Counted from the first letter of the stretch, positions 12,280 to 24,114 are shown. The stretch is DNA of 64,000 nt from Sclerotinia nivalis (GCA_029531795.1 JAPEIS010000012.1:744001-808000); one strand, 5' to 3'. Program-made: numbers and translations. Notes: generated from the letters alone by a model not told the origin.

Positions 12280-13893
12280 ATGAAATCTAGAAGGCGCCTT
12301 CTTTTGGCTGTCCGTTTGGCTGTGTCCTCGATAATTGTTACCGCCATATTATTGTTTGCCCGCCATGGTACTCTCAATGTGACATCATATTTTGGTTCAC
12401 CAGCACCATTTCACAATGCTCTTGGATATGAATATGCGGAAGTAGATGATGATTTAGTCGGGGAGGGTTCGATTTTGGTACACGATTGTAATGTCACAGA
12501 AAACTTCCAGTGGCTCGCCAAGTACAACTTATCATACCCTTTGAAAGTAGCCCACCGGGATATTGTCGCAAAACCTAATCATGGAGCGAGACCGTCAATT
12601 ACCACCCTTGATGAGTCCTTATTCGACAGCCAAGAGATTTTTCGACGCGCAGAGCTTTCTATCGATAGAGTCGTCGACCACTGCTCCCCAATCACTCTCG
12701 AGGTACCTTACCCTCCAATTCACAAAATCGACGCTTCGCACATGATATTTGGTCTGCAGACCACGATAAAACGTCTTCGGGATACAAAGCCGCATTTAGC
12801 ACGATGGTTGCCCAACACTGGAGCTCGTATGATTGCAATAGTCAAAGAAAGTGAAGAAAAACTGGCATCCAAATCCGAAATGGCTCGACTTCAAAAGGAA
12901 TATCGTAAAGCGGGCATGGACGTCACAATAATACCACCCGTCAAGAAAGAAGACTTCTTCAATCAGCGATAATCCTCCGTGATAGATCTAATGTATGCGT
13001 CTCGCAACAAGAAAACAAGATGGACTGTTTTAATAGACGACGACACATTCTTCCCTTCCTTCCGTGCTCTACTCGACGAACTTGCCCTTCACGACCATAC
13101 CCAACCTCAATACATTGGCGGATTATCCGAGAATTGGGCTGCCGTGAGAATGTACGGGCTCATGGCATTTGGAGGGGCAGGCGTTTTTATATCCACGCCA
13201 CTGGCTAAAATTATCCATGAGAATAACGAAGAGTGCAAAAACAACATGCGATTCACCTCGGGAGATACACTGGTGATGGACTGCATATATGGACATTCCA
13301 AAGCTCAACTTAAGCCAGTAGCTGGACTTTCGCAGATCGATTTCGTCGGAGACCATTCTGGATTCTATGAGAGTGGGAGAAGGGTATTATCTTTACATCA
13401 TTGGAAAGCAGGATCTGCGAGCAAATATCCCTACGAGATGGACAAGATGCATCTAGTATCAGACGTGTGTGACGAATGTTTTCTACAACGCTGGCAATTT
13501 AAAAATGATGTCGTCCTTACCAATGGGTTCAGCATTGCAAAATATCCCGACGGGTCGTTAGAACGAGGAGCGAGGATTGAATTAAGTAATTCGACAATTT
13601 TAGATGGAGCTGTCGATTTGAGGAGAACAGAGGTGACTTGGGATGACAAGAATATCGATGTTGAGCATAGTCTAGCGCCCACAAGACCAGAATTGAGCGA
13701 GGAAGAGAAGCTTAGCTGGAAATTTCTGGATAGCTTTCTGGTTGAGAAGGGACGTGTCGTCCGACAGATATATTTGAGGAAAGAAGTTGAGGGAGAGGGA
13801 GATGAAGTTCTGATTCTGAATTGGAGACGAGCCAGAAGAATCACAATAGAAGAGGAAAGAAAATCAGGGATTGATTTTGCTGAGAAAGAGTAG
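12280..13893 (+). pseudogene. GT31/Fringe-like glycosyltransferase interrupted by one in-frame TAA
   Basis: The frame starts at ATG 12280 and would encode about 536 residues if the TAA at 12970-12972 (codon 231) were a sense codon. Both halves are in the same frame. The N-terminus is a classical type II Golgi anchor: basic KSRRR followed by a hydrophobic stretch to about residue 30. After the stop the catalytic core continues: VLIDDDTFFPS (the metal-binding DDD at about residues 253-255), then IGGLSEN, AFGGAGVF and HHWKAG, which match fungal beta-3-glycosyltransferase/Fringe-type enzymes. The stop falls just upstream of the DDD motif, at a position where related proteins have an aromatic residue (from memory), so TAT to TAA is the simplest change. 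No GT/AG pair nearby removes the stop without breaking the frame. The product may be a 230-aa inactive stub. A sequencing error or readthrough remains possible. Confidence 0.8.
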
Positions 13894-15388
13894 CCAGAAC
13901 TTTCTTTTTGTCATTCAATATACCCTCCAATAATTCGGGCATAAATTTGGCGTCGACAGGCGTTTGGGACGATGATGATAATTGTAGGAATTCTGGGCGG
14001 AAAATTGGATATTATGATGATTTGGAATATGATAATGTATGAACTTCACCTACATGAACATAGCAAATGAGAAAGGACTTCAGGATATCTTTTGGATACC
14101 TAGGAAACTGGGGAGGAAGGATTAATAAAGCATCAATTACATATATACCTTTCCATGAATATATATAAATGTAATATAAAGATATCACTACATCTAACCT
14201 CCCAATCCTAGAATGATTTCCCGATACCTCTCCTCAAATTATACCAGTACTCAACCAATCGGTCGTTCTACCTACTACGTCTTCGCCACAAAATACCCTA
14301 GAGCTTTGAGCTAGGTACATAGGTATCCAAATAAACTCATGTTTCTGCATTTTTTGTTGCATGTCTGGAAATGCCGAAGTTATCCGCTCCTGCGAGAATT
14401 TGTTTTTATTTTTTATTTTTGGGAAAGGGGTGTTGTGATTGTGGCGATGTTATGTTATGTTATGCGATGTTATGTGTGTGTGTTGGCGTGAGTATGGTGT
14501 AGGTGAAGGGGAAGGGGGTTCGGGGAAGTCGGATTTACTTAAGGTGGGATTGAAAGGTGGGATTGATGGCTGGCCGGATGGCTGGATGGATGGGAATTGA
14601 AGAAATGAGATGAGAAATGAGATGAGAAATGAGATGAGAATGGGGTTATAGGGGGGTAGCACGGTGATTGAAAGGTTGAGGTGGGTTTGATGGGGAGTGA
14701 GATGGGGTTATAAGATGACTAAATAATATCTGGAACGAGATGATATGATGTGATATAAAAGCTTGAGGATGTTTAAGTTTTCTTTGAGATATATCGGGTA
14801 AACCCCTTCATCAGCTTACAGCTTACAGTCATATATAATTGGTCAAGCTGGAAGCATCGGTCACCGTATACGCCAAATATAATAATTGTTTCTTCACAAA
14901 TCAACAAACCCTTCAATCATCAAAAATTCTCTTTCGCGGCTCAGGTAAGGTTAAAAATTCACTCAGATTAATGTCCCACGATTAGGCTTGCTTTCATTCA
15001 CCCATTCAGGTGATAGAACTGTCAAGTTCCTCCGTTTGGAAATGAATAAGTGGATGACGGAGCGATGCGCACCAATAATCTGGAGAACGCTTCGGGGCAC
15101 AGCGGGGGTAATGGCGGGGTCCTTCCTCGTGTACCTAGGTATCGTCGGAAATTGTACTAGGTATGTGACAGTGAATGTTATGATCCCGTGCCCCTCCATG
15201 AATTGCGGTTTGTAATTGTGGTTTTCTGTTCCAATAACTTTCTTTTCCTATCCTGTCCGAGCATTCCTCTTCACCTTGCAGATCTACTCTCTACACATTT
15301 GCCGATTCTCAAGCTCCTAATCCACAGCAATCCATACCGACAATTTCCTGCCCACACTCCTTCTTCCTCTCAATAACCTTCATTTACA
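13894..15388. other. Intergenic region upstream of galactokinase
   Basis: No gene found. It contains simple G/A-rich and TATGT-rich stretches (about 14400-14700) and the presumed promoter and leader of the galactokinase gene, which becomes CT-rich from about 15230. Confidence 0.6.
14602..14637. repeat. 12-bp tandem repeat (GAAATGAGATGA)
   Basis: Three consecutive exact copies of the 12-bp unit in a purine-rich stretch, with related GATGG motifs just before. Simple sequence with no coding signal. Confidence 0.85.
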
Positions 15389-16957
15389 ATGGCTGGCATT
15401 GTACCTGTCGCAAAGTCTCTCAAAGACATCTACACAGAAGATGCTTTGGCTGCGCAAACCGATAGATGGGATAATCTTCTAAAGCAATTCAAGAGCAATT
15501 ATGGGCACGATGCGCAGTTCGTTTCACGATCCCCGGGTCGTGTCAACATTATCGGCGAGCATATCGATTACTCTTTATACTCTGTCCTACCAATGGCAAT
15601 AACTGCAGATGCCTTACTCGCAGTTTCCACCCAAACCGACGAATCCGCCTCGACTAGTACAACGTTTAGGGTGCGAGTCTCAAACGTGCAAGCTGATAAA
15701 TTTCCTGCACATGAATTCGATATACCATTCGATGCGGTGGAGATTGATTCTAAGGTACACGAGTGGACAAATTACTTGAAGTCGGGACTCCGGGGAGCTT
15801 TGGAGATTTTAAGAAAGAAACATGGAGACGGCTTCAGACCCAAAAGTATGGAAGTCTTGATGGATGGAACTGTACCTGCAGGTGGTGGATTGAGTAGTTC
15901 TGCTGCTTTCACTACAGCTTCTGCTCTTGCAGTCATGTTTGCTAATGGAGAGCAATCTGTTGATAAGACACAACTTACGGAATTGGCAATTGTTAGTGAA
16001 AGAGCAGTAGGAGTCAACTCAGGTGGAATGGATCAATCTGCTTCGGTTTTCTCTATTCGTGGCTCCGCATTATACGTTTCCTTTAATCCAACCTTGACAG
16101 CAAAACCAGTTCATTTCCCAAAAACAAACCCCGAGCTCACATTCGTCATCGCACAATCTTTTGTCGCAGCAGACAAGCATGTCACCGGTCCAGTATGCTA
16201 CAATTTGAGAGTTGTAGAGTGCAGTCTTGCGGCAGCCTATCTTCATGCAGCTATCAACAAATCTAAAGACCCTCTTCCTGCCGACTCCGGACCACTCGGT
16301 GTCTCGCTCCACGGATTCCATAGCAAATATTTTGCTGATTCCACCGCACCACTCGAAGAACAACTTTCCGAACTTATTGAAATCACAAAGAAGACATTCA
16401 CAAAAGAAGAGGGGTACACCAGGGAAGAAATTGCTTCCGTCGTAAATATGACTGTTCCCGAATTGAACGAGCGCTTCACCTCTACCTTCCCCGTCCGCGC
16501 CGAGCATTTCAAACTTCGACAAAGAACCCTCCACGTTTTCACCGAAGCTCTCCGAGTCCTAAAGTTCATGAAAGTTCTCGAACATCCCGAATCTTATCTC
16601 AAAGCTGACGGTGGTGATTCCACTGAAACTTTCAACAGAAAACTTGGCGACCTAATGAACGAAACCCAAACCAGCTGCAGAGAAGACTTTGACTGCAGCT
16701 GTCCTGAATTAGACGAACTCTGTGAAATAGCAAAGAAAGCTGGAAGTTATGGAAGTAGATTGACTGGTGCGGGATGGGGTGGTTGCTGTGTACATTTGGT
16801 ACCGGCGGATAAGGTTGATGCGGTTAGAGAGGCTTGGGATAGAGAATATTATTCAAAGAAGGACTTGTCTAAAGAGCAGAAGGAGGCGGCAGTCGTGGTT
16901 AGCAAACCTGGTAGTGGAAGTGCAGTATTTGTTGTTGAAGGTGGAAAGGTTGCTTAG
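15389..16957 (+). CDS. GAL1: Galactokinase
   Basis: Intron-less 522-aa frame. It phosphorylates galactose at C1 with ATP, the first committed step of the cytosolic Leloir pathway. The three GHMP-kinase signatures are present: the galactokinase motif RSPGRVNIIGEHIDY (about residue 50), the ATP-binding GGGLSSSAAF (about residue 170) and the C-terminal GSRLTGAGWGGCC (about residue 450). SGGMDQSAS, which carries the catalytic-base region, follows motif 2. Length matches fungal galactokinases (about 510-530 aa). The start is the first ATG after a pyrimidine-rich leader. No other GAL-pathway gene lies nearby, so the gene is not clustered here. In species with a Gal3-type sensor the paralogue lacks Ser-Ala in motif 2. 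Here SSSAA is intact, so an active kinase is expected. Confidence 0.97.
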   Translation: MAGIVPVAKSLKDIYTEDALAAQTDRWDNLLKQFKSNYGHDAQFVSRSPGRVNIIGEHIDYSLYSVLPMAITADALLAVSTQTDESASTSTTFRVRVSNVQADKFPAHEFDIPFDAVEIDSKVHEWTNYLKSGLRGALEILRKKHGDGFRPKSMEVLMDGTVPAGGGLSSSAAFTTASALAVMFANGEQSVDKTQLTELAIVSERAVGVNSGGMDQSASVFSIRGSALYVSFNPTLTAKPVHFPKTNPELTFVIAQSFVAADKHVTGPVCYNLRVVECSLAAAYLHAAINKSKDPLPADSGPLGVSLHGFHSKYFADSTAPLEEQLSELIEITKKTFTKEEGYTREEIASVVNMTVPELNERFTSTFPVRAEHFKLRQRTLHVFTEALRVLKFMKVLEHPESYLKADGGDSTETFNRKLGDLMNETQTSCREDFDCSCPELDELCEIAKKAGSYGSRLTGAGWGGCCVHLVPADKVDAVREAWDREYYSKKDLSKEQKEAAVVVSKPGSGSAVFVVEGGKVA

Positions 16958-17228
16958 ATAACTGCTTGAGATTAAAGACGATAAATAACCTTGCGGTACC
17001 AATACCCAATATAGAATACATTTCCATTTTTTATTATTGATTTTACGGTAGATTTTATCGTCAATATGAAGTTCGCAATGGACAAGCTTGTGACAGTGCA
17101 TAAATTATGCAGATTTGCATAACTCGCTAGCCCATGAATATGCGTAAATCAATCATGCATAATTCTGGAGTTATACATCGATTCTCTCATTGTTCCTCGT
17201 ACCTGAAATCATCAAACCACATCACAAA

Positions 17229-19196
17229 ATGGAAAGTGCTTCATCAGACGGTACGGGAGGGAAGAAACATGTGCGGCAAACTTCTTCGGGCAGAGGTGAG
17301 CTTTTTATGTGTTTCACTGTTTTGTTGTTGACGGGGTTGGAAAGTATCGGAGTTATCCTCCCCCCAACTTGGGTTTTTTGGAGAGCGAGAGTCGTGGCAG
17401 TTTGTCAATTCGGATGTAATGGTGTGATTGTATCTAGGGTATTTGGGTGATGAGAGGAGATTGGGGCCTTCAGCTTTCTTGCGAAGTTCATGCGAGTGCG
17501 CGACTTTATTGAATACGCTCCTTAGCACGTGGCTTTCCTTGAAGATGCTATGTTTATAGGTTGTCGGTGTCAGTTACTGGATGCAAGTTCAGGACTCTAT
17601 TTATCTTCACAAGACAGTGTTTGCATGATTAATTTAAGCAAGCAGCATTTGACTGATCGCTCAGCAGCTTTACCCCGACGGCCGACAAGAGGTCCGTTAG
17701 ATATCAGCGAGTGCGTATTGCTTCCATATATTAGAACGCCAGTGCTAAACTTAAATAGTTCTCCTCTGAATAGCCCTTTGTCGCCCACAAATTACATCAA
17801 TGCTACACAAACACTCTCGCCGGGTGGTTCAGCGCCAAGGAGTCGGACACCTAGGCTTCCATCACCAGGTCCCGGTTCGAACCTATCATTCAACACCTTC
17901 ATGACAGCTCCCACATCACTTTCGCCATCACAAAACACATCATTTCAATCGACAGTATCAACACTTCAGAAAGATTTCTCCTATCTCCTTCGCCCAGAAG
18001 TCTATCATCCTCTACCCGTACTCGATATTCCCGCGCCTTTTCGTTCCTCTCCAGCTTCTTCGCTCCCACCTAACCCTGATATCAATACTCTTTCATCACT
18101 CCTAGCAGCGGGATATTTTCGAGCTGCGGCTATTCTCAGTGCCACACTTTTGACATCCAGTCCTGGTCCCGCATCACATGATGAAATTTTTAATCTCTTC
18201 TACATCCGTCTCGCATGTCTCACACTCTGTAACCAGACACAACTCGCGGCTCAGGAAGTCAAAGCTCTCGAAGATCTCAATGCCGCCTACTATCGGGATG
18301 ATGAAACAGGCGCACATATGGTAGGGTGGGAATTGAGAGTTTTAGCGGTCAGATTGCAGGGTATGGGGTTAGGGGATGCTAGGAGATGTGTCATGGGATA
18401 TTATGACTTGGCTAGAGATGCTAGAAGTACGTTGACGAAGTTGAAGAAGCGAAAAGTAGCTGGCGAGGATATGGATGGGGAGATTGAATTATGGGAAGGC
18501 AGGTTGGCGGATTTAGGGATTAGGGTTGCAAGTGCGCTCATTGAGATGGAAGATTTGGTTGGGGCGGGAATGCATTTGAAGACTTTGAAGGTTAATGAAG
18601 AAGGAGATGAGGAATTAAGGGCCAAGAAAGCATTACTGTGGTTGTGTTTGGGTGATATTGATGCTGCAAGAGAGTGTTTAAAGAAAGGAAATGGAAAGGA
18701 ATTTATGGCGAGTGAGACAGATGGAACGATCAGAGCTTTGGCATTTGTTGCTGAAGGAAGATATGAGGAGGCTGTTGTGATTTGGGAAGAGCTCATTGCG
18801 AACGAGGAAACCACAGCTGGAAAAGGAGAAAAGGCAATGTGGAGACAAAATCTCGGTGTTACATTGTTGTACTTGGGTCGTGGTGATGAGGTATGTATCA
18901 TCTTGCCCCTAATATCTGTTCCTTACTTTCTTCTCATTCCTTCAATATCAATCCTGGCACACATCATACTGACATGGAACCAAAAGGCAAGAACCATTCT
19001 CGAATCACTGATTGCGGAAGATAATTCATTCTATGCTTTGACCTTCAATCTAAGTACCATTTATGAATTATGTACGGAGAGATCGAGAACGTTGAAGATC
19101 GCGTTGGCGGAGAAGGTGGCGGCGATGGTGGATATTGGTCAGAATGAGGGGGTGGTGAGGGGATGGGAGAAGGTTAATGGGGATTTTAAATTGTGA
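17229..19196 (+). CDS. TRAPPC12-like tetratricopeptide protein (TRAPP complex)
   Basis: Proposed exons are 17229-17295, 17668-18890 and 18987-19196, giving 499 aa with all phases consistent. Residues about 1-150 are Pro/Ser-rich (for example SRTPRLPSPGPGS). The rest is helical with TPR-like pairs: LLAAGYFRAAAILSATLL, LACLTLCNQTQLAAQEVKALE, ALLWLCLGDIDAARECL and AFVAEGRYEEAVVIWEEL. This order and the C-terminus ending in a charged tail after YALTFNLSTIYELCTE resemble fungal trafficking protein particle complex subunit 12, which acts in ER-Golgi tethering (family knowledge, recognised by eye). The second intron (18891-18986) is 96 bp with no stop in frame, so unspliced RNA would still be translatable. 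The first intron (372 bp) is long for this region, and the exon-2 acceptor at 17668 is the least certain point. Confidence 0.75.
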
Positions 19197-19886
19197 TTTT
19201 TGGCTTTGCTTGTAGTTTTATTGGCTGTGTAGTGGGAAGAGGTTGGACAAGTTCATGGATATTTCAAGTAGTGACTTATACCTTTTGTTACTTATCACGC
19301 CGGCGAAGTACAGCGAAATCGGTTGAAAATATACTCACCGTCGTAATACATATCAAAAAGTCAAAGGTTCTCACACAATGACCTCATCACCGGGATTTAT
19401 CCACCCAGTATACCCATTGAAAATCATAAAAAATCATAAAGCTGTGAAATCTGATTGTTGATTGGAGAATTTCTTTATGCACAATTTATGAACAGTTCCT
19501 TCTCCAACCAATAGTATTGCTTTAGAAGTAAAAGGGACTTTCCTTTCGCTTCCCCACATTTTGCCCCCGATACCGCTAGAAAATCAACACAAGAAAAACG
19601 GTGGACTGACACTCAATTAAATATTGGATGGAGAGTGTGAATCACAACTTTGGAGTCATAGTTTTTTTTTTAACTTTCCTACAATTCTTTTTCCCACAGA
19701 GTTTTCGCGACAATTACATCCATTTCTCTGAGCAGGAATCAATTGAGAAATACTCAATTTGTTCTTCCGGATTTAGTTGAGCCCCTTGTAATTACTTTCT
19801 TTCCTTCTCTTTATTCGTTGCCTCTTGGGGTCGACTTTGGAACAAATTTACAAAGAACTCAGCTCGGACATTGGAAAGTGGTCAAG
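19197..19886. other. Intergenic region upstream of acetolactate synthase
   Basis: No coding signal. It carries the terminator of the TPR gene and the presumed promoter and leader of ILV2, with T-rich runs at 19662-19700. Confidence 0.6.
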
Positions 19887-22289
19887 ATGCTTCGTTCAAT
19901 ACCCGCCAGACGTGCTATTCGCACAATTGGCAGTAATGCGAAATGGATGGAGGCTGCTGGTGTGAGGGGCTTGTCGAATCGTGTGAAGGCGGCGGGTGGT
20001 ATTATGGTGGAGAAGAGAGGTACAAGAGGACAGGCTACTGCTACTCCTCAGGTTTCTAGGTATGAATTCCTCTTACTGTCCTATATTTGCGGAGATTTTC
20101 TGCAGGTTGGAACTTCACCGTCAATCCGGAGTTTGAGAGTGAGTCATTGGGATGAAAGTCAGTTGGCTGACATGTGAATTTAGTCAAGCTAGAGAAATTC
20201 CAAGTCCGGCATTCAACAGCGAACCTTCGAAGAATGATTCGCGCAAGGAATTGACGGGACAGGGACATAAATACTCGGAGATGGATGAGTCGTATGTTTT
20301 GCACATTATTCGGCGAGGGGCACAACACGGTGCTAATTATGGAATAGATTTATTGGGATGACCGGTGGAGAGATCTTCCACGAAATGATGTTACGGCAAG
20401 ATGTTAAACATATCTGTAAGTTCGCTAGTCTGCCCGTTAAAGTCTTGAGTTGACAAGGGAATAGTCGGTTATGCAGGAGGAGCCATTTTACCAGTATTCG
20501 ATGCGATCTACAACTCAAAACATTTCGAATTTATTTTACCAAAACATGAACAAGGTGCTGGACATATGGCGGAAGGATATGCTAGAGCTTGTGGTAAACC
20601 TGGTGTTGTTCTCGTTACATCTGGTCCTGGTGCTACCAACGTTATTACCCCAATGCAGGACGCTTTATCTGATGGAACACCAATGGTTGTTTTCACTGGA
20701 CAAGTCGTTACAACTGCTATAGGAAGTGACGCTTTCCAAGAGGCTGATATTATTGGTATCTCAAGAGCTTGCACAAAATGGAACGTCATGGTTAAGAATA
20801 TTGCCGAGCTTCCAAGAAGAATTAAGGAGGCATTCGAAATCGCTACTTCCGGAAGACCTGGACCAGTTTTGGTAGATTTACCAAAGGATGTTACGGCTGG
20901 TATCCTCCGAAAAGCTATTCCTAGCCACCACATTATGCCATCTCTACCCAGTCAGGCCTCAAGAGCAGCACAAGCTGTTCAGAAGAAGCAACTTCAAGCC
21001 TCAATTGACCGTGTTGCAAAATTGATCAACATTGCCAAGAAGCCAATTATTTACGCTGGTCAGGGTGTTATCTCCCTTCCAGAGGGTCCTAAATTGCTCA
21101 AAGAGCTTGCCGACAAGGCATCTATCCCTGTCACAACAACTCTTCAAGGTCTTGGTGGATTTGACGAGCTTGATGAGAAATCTTTACACATGCTTGGTAT
21201 GCACGGTTCGGCATATGCTAACCTTTCCATGCAAGAAGCCGATCTCATTATTGCTCTTGGGGCACGTTTCGATGATCGTGTGACTGGAAGCATTCCAAAG
21301 TTCGCACCAGCAGCAAAGGCAGCAGCTGCTGAAGGTCGTGGTGGTATTGTTCATTTCGAAATTATGCCAAAGAACATCAACAAGGTTGTCCAGGCTACCG
21401 AGGCAGTTGAGGGTGACGTTGTTACCAACCTCGCTCAACTTCTTCCAGCTGTTGAGAAGAAATCTATGGATGAACGCAAAGAATGGTTCGACCAAATTAG
21501 ATTCTGGAAGGAGAAATTCCCTCTTTCTCACTATGAAAAGGCCGAACCAGATGGTCTCATTAAGCCACAAACTTTGATTGAGGAACTCTCAAATTTGACA
21601 GCCGATAGAAAACACGAGACCATCATTACTACAGGTGTTGGTCAACATCAAATGTGGACCGCACAACATTTCAGATGGAGACATCCAAGAACTATGATCA
21701 CATCTGGTGGTCTTGGTACTATGGGTTACGGTCTTCCAGCCGCTATCGGTGCAAAGGTTGCCAAACCTGATGCTCTTGTCATCGATATTGACGGAGATGC
21801 ATCCTTCAACATGACACTTACTGAGCTCTCCACCGCATCTCAATTCAATATCGGCGTTAAGGTCATTGTGCTTAACAACGAAGAACAAGGAATGGTTACT
21901 CAATGGCAAAACATCTTTTACCAAGATAGATATGCTCATACCCACAGCACTAACCCAGATTTCATGAAATTGGCAGATTCAATGGGTGTACAACATAGAA
22001 GATGTATCAAGCCAGATGACGTTAGGGATTCTTTGAAATGGTTGATTGACAGTGATGGGCCAGCACTTCTGGAAGTTGTTACTGATAAGAAGGTACCTGT
22101 CTTACCGATGGTACCAGCTGGAAATGCTCTACATGATTTCTTGGTTTATGATCCAGGTTCGTACTCACTATCCTATTCCCCGATCCACGATTCCTTCTAC
22201 AAATTGTACTGATACTGATAATTTCGATAGTGAAAGACAAGGAGAGAAGAAGGATGATAAAAGAGAGGACCTGTGGTTTACATGGATAA
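19887..22289 (+). CDS. ILV2: Acetolactate (acetohydroxyacid) synthase catalytic subunit
   Basis: Five exons: 19887-20059, 20184-20291, 20348-20415, 20465-22156 and 22231-22289. They sum to 2,100 nt, or 699 aa. The enzyme condenses pyruvate with pyruvate or 2-oxobutyrate, the first common step of valine/leucine/isoleucine synthesis in mitochondria. The basic, Arg-rich N-terminus (MLRSIPARRAIR) fits a mitochondrial presequence. Landmarks are LPKHEQGAGHMAEGYARA (thiamine-diphosphate-activating Glu), TSGPGATN, FQEADIIGISRACTKWN, GARFDDRVTG (FAD region), and the TPP/Mg motif IDGDASFNMTLTEL with LNNEEQGMV. Two residues are unusual relative to yeast: Ala120 in YAGGA (usually YPGGA) and Val198 in GQVVTTAIG, at the position of yeast Pro192. 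Both lie in the herbicide-binding channel of this enzyme family. Four introns, three clustered in the 5' end, are typical of filamentous fungi. Confidence 0.96.
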
Positions 22290-22683
22290 ACGCCTGGTTT
22301 CTCTTTTTCTTGTAATCTTTTCCTTTTTAAAAAATACCTTTTTGCTATAAGTTTTTACATAAATGATGGCATCTGAAGTTGCTTTCTGGGCGTCTTATTC
22401 TTTTTGCTGGCGTGCATGATGGGCGGAAAAATTGAAGGAATACAAAAGTCTTTTCGTTTCGTCTCGTTGAGTCGAATGGTTCTGGTTTTAGCCTGGCTTT
22501 CAGATTCCTTTTTGGAAATTGTATGGAAGAATGAAAATTTGGGAGGAGATTGAATGGAGAGTGTTGGGCGTGGGGATGTTTGCGGCTGGCAGTGAACTGG
22601 GAATTAAGTCCGGAGGTGAATAAAAGGGGAAGAAGTAACTAGTGAGAGATTAGTGTATGTATAGAGGAAGGATAGTAATGGAC

Positions 22684-22728
22684 AGATGGATGGATAGGAA
22701 AGATGGATGGATAGGAAAGATGGATGGA
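22684..22728. repeat. 17-bp tandem repeat (AGATGGATGGATAGGAA)
   Basis: Two exact copies followed by a truncated third, downstream of ILV2. Simple repeat without coding context. Confidence 0.85.
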
Positions 22729-23368
22729 CATGAATTGATGGTTATGAATATTTCTACATGGAATTGGGTATTTTTTGAGAACTTGAAGTGATGAGTAAAT
22801 GATTGATTGATTGGTGATGTGACACGTGACATGATCTCGGACTTTGACAGGCCTCCTCCCCCCCTTTTTGCAACAATCCCAAGCTAAGGGGGGAGGAGGG
22901 ATGAGTGGATGGGGAGGGAGGGGAAATGTGTTGGGTCTGGGGATGGGATATTAAGGGGAGAGGGAGTCCTTCTACAATAACTCGTTATTGGTAATGACGT
23001 CCATGTCAAGAATTACTGGTTTCCGTTTACTTAAAAAGAGTGGTTGAATACCGGCAAAAACAAAAGCTCTCACTAATGAATTCGGCGCAAAGACTAATGA
23101 TGATAACAACTTTTAGTATGTCACGCGTCCTATCACGTTATAATTTTGAGGTTAGAGGAGAATCTAGCTGGCTTATTGAAAAGCATGACTTGGTTAATTA
23201 GCATTCTAGAAGTATTCTAAGCAGAATCGTCTTATCAATAACTTGATCAATTGGTTGTATCGGGGCTGTGCAGATTCCGCGTGGTAACTTTGAAGCATCC
23301 AATTGGTCCAGAATACTGGTATGTCATCGATTGGAATCTCTTTCAGGCTTTAACCACTAAACTTATCG

Positions 23369-23930
23369 GCCAAGTAACACCAAGATTTAGTGCTACTTTG
23401 AACTGTTCTGGGCAACTTTTAGAGGCTTATCTTATCGAGCTTAGTCATAAATGACCGAGATCCTCCCAGGCGAAAGACCGTTGAACTTTATTTGAACCTC
23501 GAAGTGGGACACTACAATTCGTCAATTATCTGCAGTCTCACAACAATCCTCTTTGACTGTGATGACAATGGTCGAAAGTAGAGTCTCAATATCGTTTCCG
23601 TCGTGTTTTCCTATTGCCTATCAAGTGAATGGCAAGGAATCATCGCTATTTTTCTTTCACCGACCCCCTCTTGGCCATTCGGCTTCTGCTTGGCTCCAAG
23701 AACGTAGAACATTCCCTCGATGCTCTAGTGGTGAGGTTATTCTTGGCTTAGTTTGGTTCCATTTGATAAAGGTGTACTAAGTTCAATACTTCGTCATGAC
23801 GGAATTCCCATTCGCAATCTGCAATCTGCGGAGTACCTCGCAGAAGCTATGTAGAATAAACCTTGTGCTACCAAGATCTAGTCTCTTGGTCGTTTTTATT
23901 CTATAGATAAGTATGGTTTGATATCTTGGC
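23369..23930. promoter_or_regulatory. Cluster of five PacC/Rim101-type GCCARG sites upstream of the ENA ATPase
   Basis: GCCAAG at 23369 on the plus strand, and its complement CTTGGC at 23670, 23689, 23742 and 23925. PacC, the fungal ambient-pH regulator, binds 5'-GCCARG, and ENA sodium pumps are known alkaline/salt-responsive targets in other fungi. Function here is inferred from position (185-746 bp before the start codon) and site density only. Hexamers of this kind also occur by chance. Confidence 0.45.
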
Positions 23931-24114
23931 CACTTGTGCTGTATCTATGCTATATATAAAGGACACAGTCCCCCAGCTTTGGAAGTTTTTCAAGTAAGCA
24001 ATTGTATTCCACATTCTTTATACAGTGTTTCTATATTCTTCAGTTCAATCTTGCCCTGTATGATTGCCTATTCATTCCGACACATTCTATCATTACTTCA
24101 GCATACTATACGTC

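Larger units (their letters stand above)
22290..24114. other. Long promoter/intergenic region upstream of the ENA ATPase
   Basis: No gene recognised in about 1.8 kb. It includes G-rich and purine-rich stretches (22840-22980), a 17-bp tandem repeat, and a 3' half enriched in GCCARG-type sites, described separately. Confidence 0.6.

Noticed and set aside
12939..12985. Possible intron removing the TAA of the glycosyltransferase
   Set aside because: The only nearby GT...AG combination (GTCAAG to GATAG) has a poor donor and leaves an immediate in-frame stop, while the unspliced frame is conserved on both sides.
14441..14490. Possible CRISPR-like or regulatory repeat (TATGT/TGTG runs)
   Set aside because: Irregular simple sequence without spacer structure, in a eukaryotic genome.
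16070..16534. 154-codon antisense frame inside galactokinase
   Set aside because: A shadow of the strongly conserved galactokinase on the other strand.
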